Shown here: in pieces, positions 28,066-38,107 of the stretch
Position numbering within the stretch: position 1 is the first letter of the stretch
Layout: each line of letters opens with the position of its first letter
Source: Pediococcus acidilactici DSM 20284
Lineage (GTDB): Bacteria > Bacillota > Bacilli > Lactobacillales > Lactobacillaceae
Assembly: GCF_000146325.1 (NCBI RefSeq)
Contig: NZ_GL397067.1
Location: 1,491,628 to 1,555,627 of the forward strand
Length of the DNA: 64,000 nucleotides
Direction: 5' to 3'
Program-made: the position numbers and the translations under genes
Notes under the pieces: model-generated
What the model saw: the letters and a program-made list of their open reading frames with translations, nothing else
Told to the model about the DNA's origin: nothing
The model's database searches: none

Positions 28066-28653
28066 ATGATGACATACCCACAATTAGATTTAGCAAACGT
28101 AAAAGGAACTAAGATAACGATTCAGACTAACCATGGTGACATTAAGGTGCAGCTTTTTGACGAGTTGGTACCCAAGACGGTCAAAAACTTCGTTGAATTG
28201 GCTAAGCAAGGTTACTATGACGGGGTGATTTTTCACCGCGTGATTCCAGATTTCATGATTCAAGGTGGCGACCCGACTGGTACTGGAATGGGTGGCGAAA
28301 GCATTTATGGTAAAACCTTTGAAGATGAGTTTTCCAACCAGCTTTACAATTTAAATGGCGCGCTATCGATGGCTAACGCGGGTCCTAACACGAACGGTAG
28401 CCAATTTTTCATCGTTACTAATACCAACGTGCCTAAGAAAATGATCCGGCAACTAAAGGCGGCTGAGTTTCCAGAGGAAATTGTAGAAGCTTACCGAAAG
28501 GGCGGTACACCATGGTTGGATGGCCATCATACGGTATTTGGTCAGGTGATTGAAGGAATGGACGTGGCCGAAGCAATTAGTAAAGTGGATCGTAATTACG
28601 AAGACCGTCCTACAGAAGATGTCGTGATGGAAAAAGTATTGGTGGAAGAATAA
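28066..28653 (+). CDS. Cyclophilin-type peptidyl-prolyl cis-trans isomerase
   Basis: A 195-residue cytoplasmic PPIase that speeds proline isomerisation in folding proteins. The cyclophilin core is evident: FHRVIPDFMIQGGDPTGTG, GALSMANAGPNTNGSQFFI, and DGHHTVFGQVIEGMDV. A loop between the last two motifs (KKMIRQLKAAEFPEEIVEAY) is longer than in minimal cyclophilins, as is common in lactobacilli. ATG codons at 28066 and 28069 both fit the TAGGAGA site. It is monocistronic, with TATAAT at 28023 upstream. Confidence 0.95.
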   Translation: MMTYPQLDLANVKGTKITIQTNHGDIKVQLFDELVPKTVKNFVELAKQGYYDGVIFHRVIPDFMIQGGDPTGTGMGGESIYGKTFEDEFSNQLYNLNGALSMANAGPNTNGSQFFIVTNTNVPKKMIRQLKAAEFPEEIVEAYRKGGTPWLDGHHTVFGQVIEGMDVAEAISKVDRNYEDRPTEDVVMEKVLVEE

Positions 28654-28708
28654 GCGCTCAAATAATTTTTTGAACAGTTTTAAGGATTTAACGAAAATGG
28701 AAAGTTGA

Positions 28709-28883
28709 ACCTGGCTTTCGCAATTGGAGTGGAAGTTTAGCTGATAAGGCATCCGGTTTCTGTAACCAAGTGGAATTCGGGAACATAGGAAATCCAAACT
28801 TTCCGATAAATCCCCAATTGGTATCTAAGTAAAAATTCGTTGTTAATAATCGCAACCCGATTATTGATGACGAATTTTTTTTT
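28709..28883 (+). other. Structured intergenic segment with terminator-like end
   Basis: The 420-bp gap before deoC contains a long imperfect inverted repeat (AATTGG at about 28710 against CCAATT at about 28814, with GAAGTTTAG/CAAACTTTC inside), then a strong hairpin: AAAAATTCGTTGTTAATAAT at 28831 pairs with ATTATTGATGACGAATTTTT, ending in a nine-T run near 28883. The second part is a terminator; the first part has no recognised identity. Confidence 0.5.
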
Positions 28884-28981
28884 GGTTGGCGTATTTAAAT
28901 AAGAGTCGTATAAAAAATTTTGTGGGATAAACCTTAATCTATAAAGCAAAATGCCCCGTTTTCACTAAGGTAAAACGTTTT

Positions 28982-29009
28982 AACTTAACATATTTTCAAT
29001 AATTAAGTT
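28982..29009. promoter_or_regulatory. Inverted repeat at the deo promoter, candidate DeoR operator
   Basis: AACTTAA (28982-28988) and TTAAGTT (29003-29009), 14 bp apart, abut the -35 of the deoC promoter. The SorC-type DeoR encoded at 34270 is the obvious candidate binder; this is inference. Confidence 0.4.
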
Positions 29010-29049
29010 TACAAATGATAAAAATGGCGCTATTATGTAAGCGTTAACA
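29008..29049 (+). promoter_or_regulatory. deo operon promoter with perfect cre
   Basis: -35 TTTACA (29008-29013), 17-bp spacer, -10 TATTAT (29031-29036). The cre ATGTAAGCGTTAACA (29035-29049) matches every consensus position and overlaps the -10 and start site. Confidence 0.85.
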
Positions 29050-29075
29050 AAAGCAAATAATAAGGAGATTTTATT

Positions 29076-29723
29076 ATGAATTTAGCAAAATACATTGATC
29101 ACACAATTTTGGCACCAGAAGCCACCCAATCACAGGTAGATCAAATCATTAAGGAAGCTAAGAAATACGATTTTGCTTCCGTAGTAGTTAATCCATACTG
29201 GGTTTCGTACGTGGCAGATAAGTTGAAGGGTACCGACGTCAACACGGTTACCGTAATTGGTTTTCCTCTTGGAGCAAATACCACGGCCACCAAGGTGTTT
29301 GAAGCAAAGGATGCGTTGCAAAATGGCGCTACGGAATTAGACATGGTAATTAATATCGGTGAACTTAAAGCTGGCCATGACGATGCGGTTCTCAATGATA
29401 TTAAAGCCGTAGTCGAAGCTGGGCATGCTGAAAACCGGCACGTTAAGGTCATTATTGAAACCGCTTTATTGACTGACGAAGAAAAGGTTCGGGCTTGTGA
29501 ACTTTCCGAAAAAGCGGGGGCCGATTTCGTAAAAACTTCGACAGGTTTTTCAACGGCTGGTGCGAAGGTAGCGGACGTGAAACTAATGAAGCAAACGGTT
29601 GGTGACCGGTTAGGCGTTAAGGCATCCGGTGGAATTCACACTAAGTCAGAAGCCGAAGCCATGATCGAAGCGGGAGCAACTCGTTTAGGAGCAAGTTCCG
29701 GCGTCAAGATTATGAATAGCTAA
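29076..29723 (+). CDS. deoC: Deoxyribose-phosphate aldolase
   Basis: Class I aldolase splitting 2-deoxyribose 5-phosphate into glyceraldehyde 3-phosphate and acetaldehyde. At 215 residues it is standard. The Schiff-base lysine is in FVKTSTGFS and the second lysine in GVKASGGIH; the N-terminal [10 protein letters not shown] and ELDMVINIG segments are typical. It is the first gene of the deoxynucleoside operon, with AAGGAG 11 bp upstream of the ATG. Confidence 0.97.
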   Translation: MNLAKYIDHTILAPEATQSQVDQIIKEAKKYDFASVVVNPYWVSYVADKLKGTDVNTVTVIGFPLGANTTATKVFEAKDALQNGATELDMVINIGELKAGHDDAVLNDIKAVVEAGHAENRHVKVIIETALLTDEEKVRACELSEKAGADFVKTSTGFSTAGAKVADVKLMKQTVGDRLGVKASGGIHTKSEAEAMIEAGATRLGASSGVKIMNS

Positions 29724-29761
29724 AAATAAAGTGAGGCAGTTTAGTTTTAGGAGGGGTTTAA

Positions 29762-30952
29762 ATGAAGTTCAAACGAGTTTTTACAATTGTCACGGATTCG
29801 GTCGGCATCGGTGAAGCTAGTGATGCCGCTGATTTTGACGATGTTGGCGCAGATACTTTAGGACACATCGGTGAGTTTTGGAAGGGCAACTTCCAGGTTC
29901 CTAATTTACAAAAATTAGGTCTAAGCAATATTCGGCCTGATCACCCAATTAAAGGAGTTCCGGTGGCGGACCATCCGCAAGGGTTCTTCGGTAAAATGCA
30001 CGAGGTCTCCGTTGGAAAAGATAGTATGGACGGTCATTGGGAAATGATGGGGGTGCCGGTTAAAGAACCCCTAGGCTTTTTCCCTAACGGCTTTCCGCAG
30101 GAATTAATTGATAAAATCGCTAAGTTTAGCGGTCGCTCGGTGATTGTAAACAAACCGTACTCGGGAACCGAAGTTATTCATGATTACGGAGAAGAACAGC
30201 TGAAGACGGGAGCGCTAATCGTCTATACCTCTGGTGATTCAGTTTTGCAAATTGCGGCTAATACTGCGGTAATTCCGCTAGAAGAGTTGTACAAAATTTG
30301 TGAATACGCACGCTCGATTACCATTGATAAACCTTACCGGATTGGCCGCATCATTGCCCGCCCGTACGTTGGAACGAATAAGGACAATTTCAAACGAACT
30401 TCGGATCGCCACGATTATACTTTAGCGCCAACTAGTGAAACGGACATGGATCGACTCAAAGCGGCCGGGTTCTCCGTTTTAGCGGTTGGTAAAATTAACG
30501 ACATTTTTTCAGGCCAAGGGATTACGGATGGGGTTCACACGGAAAGTAACCACGACGGAATGGTACGGACGATTGAAAACGCGCAAAAGGACTTTACCGG
30601 ATTTAGTTTTACTAACCTAGTTGATTTTGATGCCATGTATGGTCATCGGCGGAATCCTGAAGGCTACGGAAAGGCCTTGATGGAATTTGATCAACAACTG
30701 GGTGAACTATTGCCACTCCTAAAGGATGACGACCTGTTGGTTATTACAGCGGATCACGGAAATGATCCTGGATTTAAGGGAACGGATCACACCCGGGAAT
30801 ACGTCCCGTTGTTGGCTTATACTCCTAGGGTTGCTGAAGGTAAATCACTGGGCGTGCGGGATACTTACGCTGATTTAGGGGCAACCATTTTGGACAACTT
30901 TAACGTTGCCGGTAACGGAGTTGGAACTAGTTTCTTAAACGAATTGCAATAA
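29762..30952 (+). CDS. deoB: Phosphopentomutase
   Basis: Interconverts (deoxy)ribose 1-phosphate and 5-phosphate, linking the phosphorylases to DeoC. It is a 396-residue alkaline phosphatase-superfamily enzyme with two metal-site regions: TDSVGIGEA at the N-terminus and DHGNDP plus DHTREYVP near the C-terminus; [13 protein letters not shown] carries the active-site Thr/Ser region. It follows deoC by 38 bp with TAGGAGG as ribosome site. Confidence 0.97.
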   Translation: MKFKRVFTIVTDSVGIGEASDAADFDDVGADTLGHIGEFWKGNFQVPNLQKLGLSNIRPDHPIKGVPVADHPQGFFGKMHEVSVGKDSMDGHWEMMGVPVKEPLGFFPNGFPQELIDKIAKFSGRSVIVNKPYSGTEVIHDYGEEQLKTGALIVYTSGDSVLQIAANTAVIPLEELYKICEYARSITIDKPYRIGRIIARPYVGTNKDNFKRTSDRHDYTLAPTSETDMDRLKAAGFSVLAVGKINDIFSGQGITDGVHTESNHDGMVRTIENAQKDFTGFSFTNLVDFDAMYGHRRNPEGYGKALMEFDQQLGELLPLLKDDDLLVITADHGNDPGFKGTDHTREYVPLLAYTPRVAEGKSLGVRDTYADLGATILDNFNVAGNGVGTSFLNELQ

Positions 30953-30964
30953 GGAGGAAATACC

Positions 30965-31669
30965 ATGAGTACACACATTGCGGCACAAAAAGGCGAAATT
31001 GCGGACACCGTTTTACTACCAGGGGACCCACTTCGGGCAAAATACATTGCCGAAACTTTCTTAGAGAATGCGGAATGTTATAATACCATTCGAAACGCTT
31101 TTGGATATACCGGTACGTATAAAGGCAAACGGGTATCCGTTCAAGCAACTGGCATGGGCATTCCATCAATTTCCATTTATACAAATGAATTAATTAACGA
31201 ATACGGGGTTAAAACCTTGATTCGTGTGGGAACCTGTGGTGGAATGAGTCCCGATATTCACGTCCGGGACGTCCTCATTGCCCAAGGAGCAAGTACGGAT
31301 TCTTCCATTATTAGAAATACGTTTGGTCGGGATATTTATTACGCTCCGTTAGCAGACTTTGCAATGGTTGAAAAGGCGCACCAAGTTGCGCAAGCTAACC
31401 AAATTCCAGTGCAAGTAGGCAACGTTTTGTCTGAAGACCGTTTTTACAACGACGAAATTGACCGTCAAAAACTGGTTCAATACGGCGTCAAGGGTGCAGA
31501 AATGGAAGCAGCCGCGTTGTACTTACTAGCAGCGAAGTATGGCGTACGTGCGCTTGCAGTATTGACCATCAGTAACCATATCATCACTGGCGAAGAAACT
31601 ACCGCGGAAGAACGGGAAAAATCGTTTGATGACATGATCAAAGTTGCGTTAGAAACGGCAATTAGCTAA
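30965..31669 (+). CDS. deoD: Purine nucleoside phosphorylase, DeoD type
   Basis: Phosphorolyses purine (deoxy)nucleosides to base and pentose 1-phosphate. The 234-residue length and hexameric NP-I family motifs fit: [29 protein letters not shown] (the family signature), RVGTCGGM, and the base-binding [15 protein letters not shown]. The start follows AAGGAGG, 12 bp after deoB. It partners with the permease genes immediately downstream. Confidence 0.97.
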   Translation: MSTHIAAQKGEIADTVLLPGDPLRAKYIAETFLENAECYNTIRNAFGYTGTYKGKRVSVQATGMGIPSISIYTNELINEYGVKTLIRVGTCGGMSPDIHVRDVLIAQGASTDSSIIRNTFGRDIYYAPLADFAMVEKAHQVAQANQIPVQVGNVLSEDRFYNDEIDRQKLVQYGVKGAEMEAAALYLLAAKYGVRALAVLTISNHIITGEETTAEEREKSFDDMIKVALETAIS

Positions 31670-31682
31670 GGAGCGGAATTTA

Positions 31683-32957
31683 ATGTATTTAATCGTTAAC
31701 ATTATTGGATTAGTGGTTTTCCTGAGTTTAGGAGTACTTTTTTCCAAAAACCGGCAGCAAATCAAGTGGAAATCGGTCGGTATCATGGTGGTATTTAACC
31801 TCGTTTTAGCGTGGTTTTTAACCAGTTTCCCGATTGGCCGCAGCATTGTTGCGGGAGCTTCGGCAGGATTTAACCAATTAGTCCAAGTTGCTTATCAAGG
31901 GATCGCCTTTGCGCTTGCCGATTGGGTGGACGTGAAGTCAATGAACTTCGTGACCAGTTCGTTATTACCAATTTTGATGATCATCCCGCTGTTCGATATT
32001 TTAACGTACGTGGGAATTTTACCGTGGATCATCAAGTGGATAGGCCGCGGACTGTCTAAATTAACCGGACAGCCGAAATTCGAGTCGTTCTTTGCGGTGG
32101 AGATGATGTTTCTGGGAAATACGGAGGCACTCGCGGTTTCCTCCCTGCAACTCCAACAAATGAAGGCGGAACGCAACCTAACCTTGGCAATGATGTCAAT
32201 GAGTTGCGTAACGGCTTCGATTATCGGTGCCTATACGAGTTTAATGCCTGGACAGTTCATCCTCACGGCGATTCCGATTAACGTGATTAACGCAATTATC
32301 ATCACGAACATGTTGAATCCGGTCACGGTAACGCCTGAAGAGGATACGATTGCCACAATGACGGGTTCCGGAAGTTCAGCAAGCGCACAAGACGTGGGTT
32401 CGGGCTCGGAAACGCTGGCCGAAGCGACGATAGCTGAAGACGAAGTGCCAACGCGGGAACCATTTTTCTCGTTTCTGGGTGATTCAATCTTGAACGCGGG
32501 CAAACTGGTGTTAATCATTACCGCCAACGTAATCGCGTTCGTTGCCTTAGCAGCGTTAGTGGATAAACTACTAGGAATCATTAATCCTTGGCTTACCCTA
32601 GAGCACATTTTGGGAATCGTGATGTTCCCGTTTGCGTGGTTAACCGGGCTAAACGTCCACGATGCCTTCGAATTTGCGCAATACATGGGAACTAAGTTAG
32701 TTACCAACGAGTTTGTCGTAATGGGCAAGGTGACGGGCACGATTAATCAATTTGCGCCCCATTATAAAGCAGTGTTAACGGTATTTTTGACCTCGTTTGC
32801 TAATTTTTCAACCGTGGGGATGATTATCGGATGTTTCAAAGGCTTAGTTAACCGGCAGAAAAACGACGTGGTTGCTAAAAACGTGGGTTACCTGCTCCTA
32901 TCGGGAATTTTGGTATCCTTAGTTTCGGCAGCAACGGTCGGACTCTTTGTCTGGTAA
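31683..32957 (+). CDS. nupC: Concentrative nucleoside transporter, NupC/CNT family
   Basis: A 424-residue proton-coupled nucleoside importer with about 9-10 hydrophobic segments. CNT features include the N-terminal NIIGLVVFLSLGVLFSKNR, the re-entrant segment with FFAVEMMFLGNTEALAVSS, and FANFSTVGMIIGCF near the C-terminus. A hydrophilic loop rich in Ser, Glu and Thr lies around residues 215-260. It has TAAGGAG upstream, 13 bp after deoD. It supplies substrates for DeoD and Pdp. Confidence 0.93.
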   Translation: MYLIVNIIGLVVFLSLGVLFSKNRQQIKWKSVGIMVVFNLVLAWFLTSFPIGRSIVAGASAGFNQLVQVAYQGIAFALADWVDVKSMNFVTSSLLPILMIIPLFDILTYVGILPWIIKWIGRGLSKLTGQPKFESFFAVEMMFLGNTEALAVSSLQLQQMKAERNLTLAMMSMSCVTASIIGAYTSLMPGQFILTAIPINVINAIIITNMLNPVTVTPEEDTIATMTGSGSSASAQDVGSGSETLAEATIAEDEVPTREPFFSFLGDSILNAGKLVLIITANVIAFVALAALVDKLLGIINPWLTLEHILGIVMFPFAWLTGLNVHDAFEFAQYMGTKLVTNEFVVMGKVTGTINQFAPHYKAVLTVFLTSFANFSTVGMIIGCFKGLVNRQKNDVVAKNVGYLLLSGILVSLVSAATVGLFVW

Positions 32958-32991
32958 AAAAATATTGTTGGTAAAGGAAAATCAAATTTTG

Positions 32992-34257
32992 ATGGGAATA
33001 AGTAAAACAAGATTAAAAACCGAAATTTTAGCAGGAATTACTAGTTTTTTTGCAATCTCCTACATCATCATTGTTAATCCAATGATTTTAAGCGATGCGG
33101 GAATTCCAGCAGGACTTAGTGTATTTGCCACCGTTTTTTCTTCGGCAATTGGCTGTTTAATTATGGCGTTATGGGCGAAAGCACCGGTAATTCTTACTCC
33201 GGGCATGGGAGTAAATGCATTTTTCACCTACACGGTGGTAGTTGGAATGCATCTATCCTGGCAACAAGCCGTCGCCATTTCGATTTTTAGTAGTTTGATT
33301 TACATGGTAATTGCGTTTACCAGGGCGAGTGAGTTCCTGGCTAACGCGATTCCCGCCGTGCTGAAAAAAGGGATTACGGTAGGAATTGGGTTGTTTTTGG
33401 TGACCTTAGGGTTGGAAAAGGCGGAATTGATCCAATCTGGCGGAAAACGAGCACTATTGGCAGCCGGTTCTTTAAGCAATCCGGCGACGTTATTAGCGCT
33501 GTTCGGTCTCTTACTCTCCCTAATCCTCTTTTTGCGCCGGGTTCCCGGTGGCTTTGTAATTGGGATTATCGTAACTAGTCTAGTGGGCGTTCTTTTCCAC
33601 ATCGGTGGTACGCAGGCAACTTCCATTAGTTTAAGTCAACTGCCGAAATATTCAGAAATTCTTTTTAAGGGCGATTTCAGCCAAATGTTTTCCATCAAAT
33701 TTTTATTGGCCGTATTTTCGATGACGATGATCTTAGTCTTTGAATCGATGGGGATTCTGGAAGGAATTTTACAGGACCCATCGCAATTTCGGAAGGCATT
33801 TCAAGCGAGCTCGGTGACGACCTTTATTTCAGGTTTCTTGGGTACGAGTCCAACGGTTGCGGCGGCTGAAAGTGCTTCGGGAATTGAAAGTGGCGGACGG
33901 ACTGGAATTGTATCCCTTGTTTCGGGGATTCTATTCTTGCTTTCGTTGTTTTTCATTCCGTTGTTAAGCTACGTGCCCCAAGCGGCAATCGCGCCAGTAA
34001 TCATCATTACGGGAGCGGTAATGATGGAACAGTTGGCCACCATTAACTTTGCGGACTTTACCGACTGGTTCCCGGCGTTTTTGATTATCGTGCTGATCCC
34101 CTTGACTGGCTCAATTTCGACAGGGTTAGCGTTCGGATTTGTGGCCTACCCAATTTTGAAATTAGCGATGGGCAAGCAGAGTGAAGTTCACCCAATTATG
34201 TACGTGTTGGGATTGTTATTCTTAGCCCAACTAGGGTTTAACTCAATTTTGGTTTAG
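32992..34257 (+). CDS. NCS2-family purine (adenine/guanine/hypoxanthine) permease
   Basis: A membrane permease of the AzgA-like branch (TPGMGVNAFFTYTVV, ESASGIESGGRTG, EATIs-like motif FLGTSPTVAAAES). It has about 12 hydrophobic stretches in 421 residues. The start at ATG 32992 (AAAGGA upstream) is preferred over a TTG at 32947 that overlaps nupC. In a nucleoside operon it could import purines or export the base released by DeoD; direction is inferred. Confidence 0.85.
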   Translation: MGISKTRLKTEILAGITSFFAISYIIIVNPMILSDAGIPAGLSVFATVFSSAIGCLIMALWAKAPVILTPGMGVNAFFTYTVVVGMHLSWQQAVAISIFSSLIYMVIAFTRASEFLANAIPAVLKKGITVGIGLFLVTLGLEKAELIQSGGKRALLAAGSLSNPATLLALFGLLLSLILFLRRVPGGFVIGIIVTSLVGVLFHIGGTQATSISLSQLPKYSEILFKGDFSQMFSIKFLLAVFSMTMILVFESMGILEGILQDPSQFRKAFQASSVTTFISGFLGTSPTVAAAESASGIESGGRTGIVSLVSGILFLLSLFFIPLLSYVPQAAIAPVIIITGAVMMEQLATINFADFTDWFPAFLIIVLIPLTGSISTGLAFGFVAYPILKLAMGKQSEVHPIMYVLGLLFLAQLGFNSILV

Positions 34258-34269
34258 GAGAAGGTAGCC

Positions 34270-35220
34270 ATGAGCAGGATGACTGATAAAACAAAAATTA
34301 AAAAAAGCTTGGAAGTTGCCCGGATGCATTACGAAGCCGGGATGGGCCAAGTAGAAATTGCCAAACAGCTGGGACTTTCTCGGCCGACAGTATCCCGACT
34401 GCTTCAGTTTGCTCAAGACAACGGCATTGTGCAGATTAAAATTGTCGATCCCTTTTCCAGTACCCAAGAGTTAGAAAAAATGTTGTGCGAAAAGTATCAG
34501 CTAAACGAGGCTCACGTGGTATACGCTGAATATGAAAATTATCAAAACGTGACCCAACAGCTCGGAATGTATACGGCTAAGTACTTAGCCAAAGTGGTTA
34601 AGGATGGCGACTTAATCGGGGTTAGTTGGGGAAAGACTTTAAATGAAGTGGCGAAGGCGTTGACGCCTCAGCCCGTCGAAGACGTTCAAGTGGTGGAGCT
34701 GAAGGGTAGCGTTACCTATTCACCTACGCCAGTTTTTGACGAGGAAGTCTTGATGAAATTTGGCAATGCCTTTCACACCACCCCACACGAATTTCCTTTA
34801 CCAGTCGTTTTTGAAAATCAAACCACCCATGACGTGGTGATGCAGGACCGCTACATCAAGCGATTAATTGATTTAGGCAAAAAGGCAAATATTGCAATTT
34901 TTACCGCTGGGACCATCCGGGACGATGCGTTGCTATTTCAAACGGGCTATTTTGACCAAGGTGACATCGCGCGTATCCAAAAAACGGCGGTAGGTGACAT
35001 CTGTTCCCGGTTTTATGACCAGGACGGCCAAATCGCGGTTCCCGAAGTGAATAATCGCACCGTTGGAATTGACCTAGCCGAATTGCGTAACAAAGAACGT
35101 GCGGTGCTAGTAGCCGGCGGAAAATGGAAGTATGAAGCAATCAAGGGCGCGTTAGCTGGCCAATACGCAAACTGTTTAATTACCGACGTAGCAACCGCCC
35201 AACGATTGGTTGACGAATAA
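34270..35220 (+). CDS. deoR: Deoxyribonucleoside operon regulator, SorC/DeoR type
   Basis: A 316-residue repressor of the Bacillus DeoR type (SorC family, not the E. coli DeoR family). The N-terminal helix-turn-helix (GMGQVEIAKQLGLSRPTVSR then LLQFAQ) is at about residues 25-50. The effector domain, resembling deoxyribose-phosphate-binding NagB-like proteins, follows with GVSWGKTLNEVAKAL, KKANIAIFTAGTI and ERAVLVAGGKWK. Probable effector: deoxyribose 5-phosphate. It is encoded inside the operon between the permease and pdp. Confidence 0.88.
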   Translation: MSRMTDKTKIKKSLEVARMHYEAGMGQVEIAKQLGLSRPTVSRLLQFAQDNGIVQIKIVDPFSSTQELEKMLCEKYQLNEAHVVYAEYENYQNVTQQLGMYTAKYLAKVVKDGDLIGVSWGKTLNEVAKALTPQPVEDVQVVELKGSVTYSPTPVFDEEVLMKFGNAFHTTPHEFPLPVVFENQTTHDVVMQDRYIKRLIDLGKKANIAIFTAGTIRDDALLFQTGYFDQGDIARIQKTAVGDICSRFYDQDGQIAVPEVNNRTVGIDLAELRNKERAVLVAGGKWKYEAIKGALAGQYANCLITDVATAQRLVDE

Positions 35221-35242
35221 TTAATTTGAAGGAGGGCTTGTG

Positions 35243-36541
35243 ATGAGAATGGTTGACGTGATCGACCACAAGCGAAATGGAAGCGCTTTAACTAAAGCGG
35301 AAATCAGTGCTTTCGTAGAAGGTTATACAAATGGAGAAATTCCAGACTACCAAGCAAGTGCACTATTGATGGCCATTTACTTTAACGGAATGACTGACGA
35401 AGAACAGGCTAATTTAACCATGCAAATGTTGAATTCGGGTGATCGGTTGGACCTCTCCGACATTCCGGGAATTAAGGTGGATAAGCATTCCACCGGTGGC
35501 GTGGGAGATAAAACTAGCATCCCGTTAGCTCCGATGGTTGCCGCGTTAGGAATTCCGGTACCGATGATTTCAGGTCGCGGACTTGGCCATACTGGTGGAA
35601 CTTTAGATAAATTGGAAGCGATTCCAGGTTTTGAGGTGGAACGCTCGGAAGCAGAGTTTAAAAAACAGGTTCGTGACATTAAAGTCGCCATCGTTGGGGC
35701 GACCGGCAACGTTGCTCCAGCAGATAAAAAAATTTATGCATTGCGCGACGTTACCGACACGGTTGATTCAATCCCGCTAATTGCCGGCTCGATTATGAGT
35801 AAGAAGATCGCTTCAGGGACGGATGCCTTAGTTTTAGACGTAAAAACCGGGACTGGCGCCTTCATGAAGGAAGAGGCGGACGCCGTCAAACTAGCGAATG
35901 CCTTAGTGAAAATTGGTAAGAGTGTTGGCATGAACTGCATGGCGCTAATTTCAGATATGAATCAACCCCTTGGTAACATGGTGGGAAATGCCCTAGAAAT
36001 TCAAGAGTCGATTGCAATCCTTAAAGGTGAAGGTCCCGAAGACATCACGGAATTAGTAATGACGTTAGGTAGTCAAATGGTGGTACTTGCCAAAAAGGCG
36101 GCCACGTTGGCAGAAGCCCGGGCTAAGCTTGAAGAAGTTGTTGCAAACGGAAGCGCTTTAGAAGTATTCCGGCAGATGATCGTTGCCCAAGGAGGCGATC
36201 CGCGGGTTATCGAAGATCCGACGTTAATGCCCCAGGCAAAATACCATTTTGAACTTCCCGCACCCCAAGCAGGTTACGTAACGAAAATGACGGCTGACGA
36301 AATTGGGATTGCGGCCATGTTACTTGGTGGTGGTCGTCAGGCCAAAACTGACGTGATTGATTACGCGGTGGGAATTGAATTACACAAAAAAGTTGGCGAC
36401 GCCGTTGCGGAAGGTGAAAGTTTGTTGACCATTCATAGCAATACGGCGGACGTAGCCAACATTAAGGAACTACTATATAACAACATTGAAATCGGCACGG
36501 ATGCTCAACCGATTCAATTAGTGCATAAAATTATTAAGTAG
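35243..36541 (+). CDS. pdp: Pyrimidine-nucleoside phosphorylase
   Basis: Phosphorolyses thymidine, deoxyuridine and uridine. The 432-residue protein follows B. subtilis Pdp closely: [40 protein letters not shown] (phosphate and cation site), [16 protein letters not shown], and [12 protein letters not shown]. The ATG at 35243 is preferred to the adjacent GTG at 35240, since the Pdp family begins with MRM and GGAGGG is well placed. It is the last gene of the deo operon. Confidence 0.96.
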   Translation: MRMVDVIDHKRNGSALTKAEISAFVEGYTNGEIPDYQASALLMAIYFNGMTDEEQANLTMQMLNSGDRLDLSDIPGIKVDKHSTGGVGDKTSIPLAPMVAALGIPVPMISGRGLGHTGGTLDKLEAIPGFEVERSEAEFKKQVRDIKVAIVGATGNVAPADKKIYALRDVTDTVDSIPLIAGSIMSKKIASGTDALVLDVKTGTGAFMKEEADAVKLANALVKIGKSVGMNCMALISDMNQPLGNMVGNALEIQESIAILKGEGPEDITELVMTLGSQMVVLAKKAATLAEARAKLEEVVANGSALEVFRQMIVAQGGDPRVIEDPTLMPQAKYHFELPAPQAGYVTKMTADEIGIAAMLLGGGRQAKTDVIDYAVGIELHKKVGDAVAEGESLLTIHSNTADVANIKELLYNNIEIGTDAQPIQLVHKIIK

Positions 36542-36581
36542 TTGTGTTTGAATTTATTTAATAACAAATAGCTAACAAAAA

Positions 36582-36760
36582 GAGGATGGAACAAAAGTAG
36601 GGTAGTTTGCGAGCATTAACTGAAAATTGACCATTATGCCTGAATTGGGCATGATGGTCAATTTTAGGTTACGCGGAACGAGCTGACTTTGGCGCTATTG
36701 AAGTCAAAACACCAAAACAACTTTTTAAGGACCTTTTCATCCTGGAAAAGTATTTTTTTC
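36582..36760 (+). repeat. Family B structured repeat, copy B3
   Basis: Contains GGAACAAAAGTAGGGTAGTT, the GCGAGCATTAACTG joint, the inner hairpin AAAATTGACCATTATGCC with GGCATGATGGTCAATTTT, and GCGGAACGAGCTG. The closing arm is partly deleted. The 3' extension GTCAAAACACCAAAACAACT and AGGACCTTTTCATCCT is shared with copy B4. Confidence 0.7.
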
Positions 36761-36776
36761 AGCCCCTTTTTACGCA

Positions 36777-36826
36777 TAAAACCGTAATTAACTAGCTTGA
36801 AAAGCAGGTTAATTACGGTTTTTTTA
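36777..36826. terminator. Bidirectional terminator between pdp and the MFS gene
   Basis: AAAACCGTAATTAAC pairs with GTTAATTACGGTTTTTTT; A and T tracts serve both convergent genes. Confidence 0.85.
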
Positions 36827-36845
36827 ATTAAATTTTATATGCGGG

Positions 36846-38096
36846 TTAATCGGGATTCTTAGCGTCTACTTCACCAGCTTGAACCGGGTCTTCCTTTTTA
36901 AGGGTGAAGGTAGCAAACAGGGTGATGGCAAAAACGAATAATCCCATGATTAGGTAAGTGTGTTGGTAGCCAATCACGTCGTACATTTTTCCCGCAACCG
37001 AAGAGAAAATGAAGACGGAAACTTGCTTGGCAAAATTAGAAGCAAGCGCGTAAACGGTTGCATAAAGGCGAATGTCAAACGCTCCGGCGATGTACTTCAT
37101 GATTGAAGTTAGTAACAATGGCATTTCCAAACCGGCTAATAGGCGGAATCCAACCAGCCAAATCCAGTTTGGCGCAAGTGCAGAACCTAAAATACGAAGG
37201 GCGGTAATAAACCCGTAAATAATTAAGCCGTTCCGAGAGCCAATTTTATTAATGATCCAAGGCATCGGGAACATCAGGCAAAATTTAATCGCAATTTGAG
37301 CTGAGGTCATATAGCTATAAACTAAAGTTCCTTGAGCAGCAGTATGGAAGAACATTTTGAAGAAAATGATGAATTGTTGATCAAAAACGTCATATAGTGC
37401 TGAAGCACCCATGTAAAAAATCGCGAGGATCCATAAGTTTTTCAATTTAAAGACCGACATAACGGTTTTTAAATTCAATGAGTTGGATGTGTCGCCGGCA
37501 GCTTGGGCATTTTCGAGATCGATTTTATCACTGAAGAGTAGCAATCCGGTTAGAATAATTGCGGCTACCGTACAAGCCCAAAAGATGGAGTTGGGGGACC
37601 AGAGAAAGATGGGACCGGCAATTAGTGAAGCAGCAACTCCCGCAACGGAGCCTCCAACGCGGGAGTGGGCGTATTCAAAGCCGTTTGCTAAACTTGCCCG
37701 TTGAACGTATTGTTCGATTACGGAAACTCCGCCGTTAAGTACAAAGCTGAGAAAAGTCCCGGTTACAAAGGCCACGAGGAAGGCGTTAATGTGTAAAATC
37801 GGCATAAAAACCCACTGGAAATAAGGGCCAATAAAAATCGCGACGATCGAGATGGTTAAAATTAAGGTCTTTTTAAATAATAGCTTATCCGAAACTACCC
37901 CGAAAATCGGTTGGAAAATTAACGAAATTCCAGCCATCATGGAAAAAACGGCTCCTGATTCGGTACCGTTTAAATGAGCGACTTGTTCCATCCAGAGGGT
38001 GAGATATCCGTTAATGATTGCCCAGATGAAGAAGTAACTAAAATGCGTGAGGGGAAATCCCCAGAAATGTTTAGATTGTGGTTTAGTATTGTTCAT
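36846..38096 (-). CDS. LacY-type oligosaccharide:proton symporter, MFS
   Basis: A 416-residue MFS permease of the oligosaccharide:H+ symporter (LacY/RafB) family with 12 predicted helices. The N-terminus (FWGFPLTHFSYFFIWAIING then YLTLWMEQ) and GAVFSMMAGISLIFQPIFG with the loop VVSDKLLFKKT are characteristic. The ATG at 38096 is set by AGGGGTG 6 bp upstream, which overlaps the stop of the GH43 gene, so the two are translationally coupled. Cargo is probably arabino-oligosaccharides, from the partner enzyme. Confidence 0.85.
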   Translation of the reverse strand: MNNTKPQSKHFWGFPLTHFSYFFIWAIINGYLTLWMEQVAHLNGTESGAVFSMMAGISLIFQPIFGVVSDKLLFKKTLILTISIVAIFIGPYFQWVFMPILHINAFLVAFVTGTFLSFVLNGGVSVIEQYVQRASLANGFEYAHSRVGGSVAGVAASLIAGPIFLWSPNSIFWACTVAAIILTGLLLFSDKIDLENAQAAGDTSNSLNLKTVMSVFKLKNLWILAIFYMGASALYDVFDQQFIIFFKMFFHTAAQGTLVYSYMTSAQIAIKFCLMFPMPWIINKIGSRNGLIIYGFITALRILGSALAPNWIWLVGFRLLAGLEMPLLLTSIMKYIAGAFDIRLYATVYALASNFAKQVSVFIFSSVAGKMYDVIGYQHTYLIMGLFVFAITLFATFTLKKEDPVQAGEVDAKNPD

Positions 38097-38107
38097 GTTG
38101 TACACCC

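Noticed and set aside
32231-32740. A 169-residue open frame antisense to nupC
   Set aside because: Contained in a clear transporter gene and without start signals; a shadow of the hydrophobic codons on the other strand.
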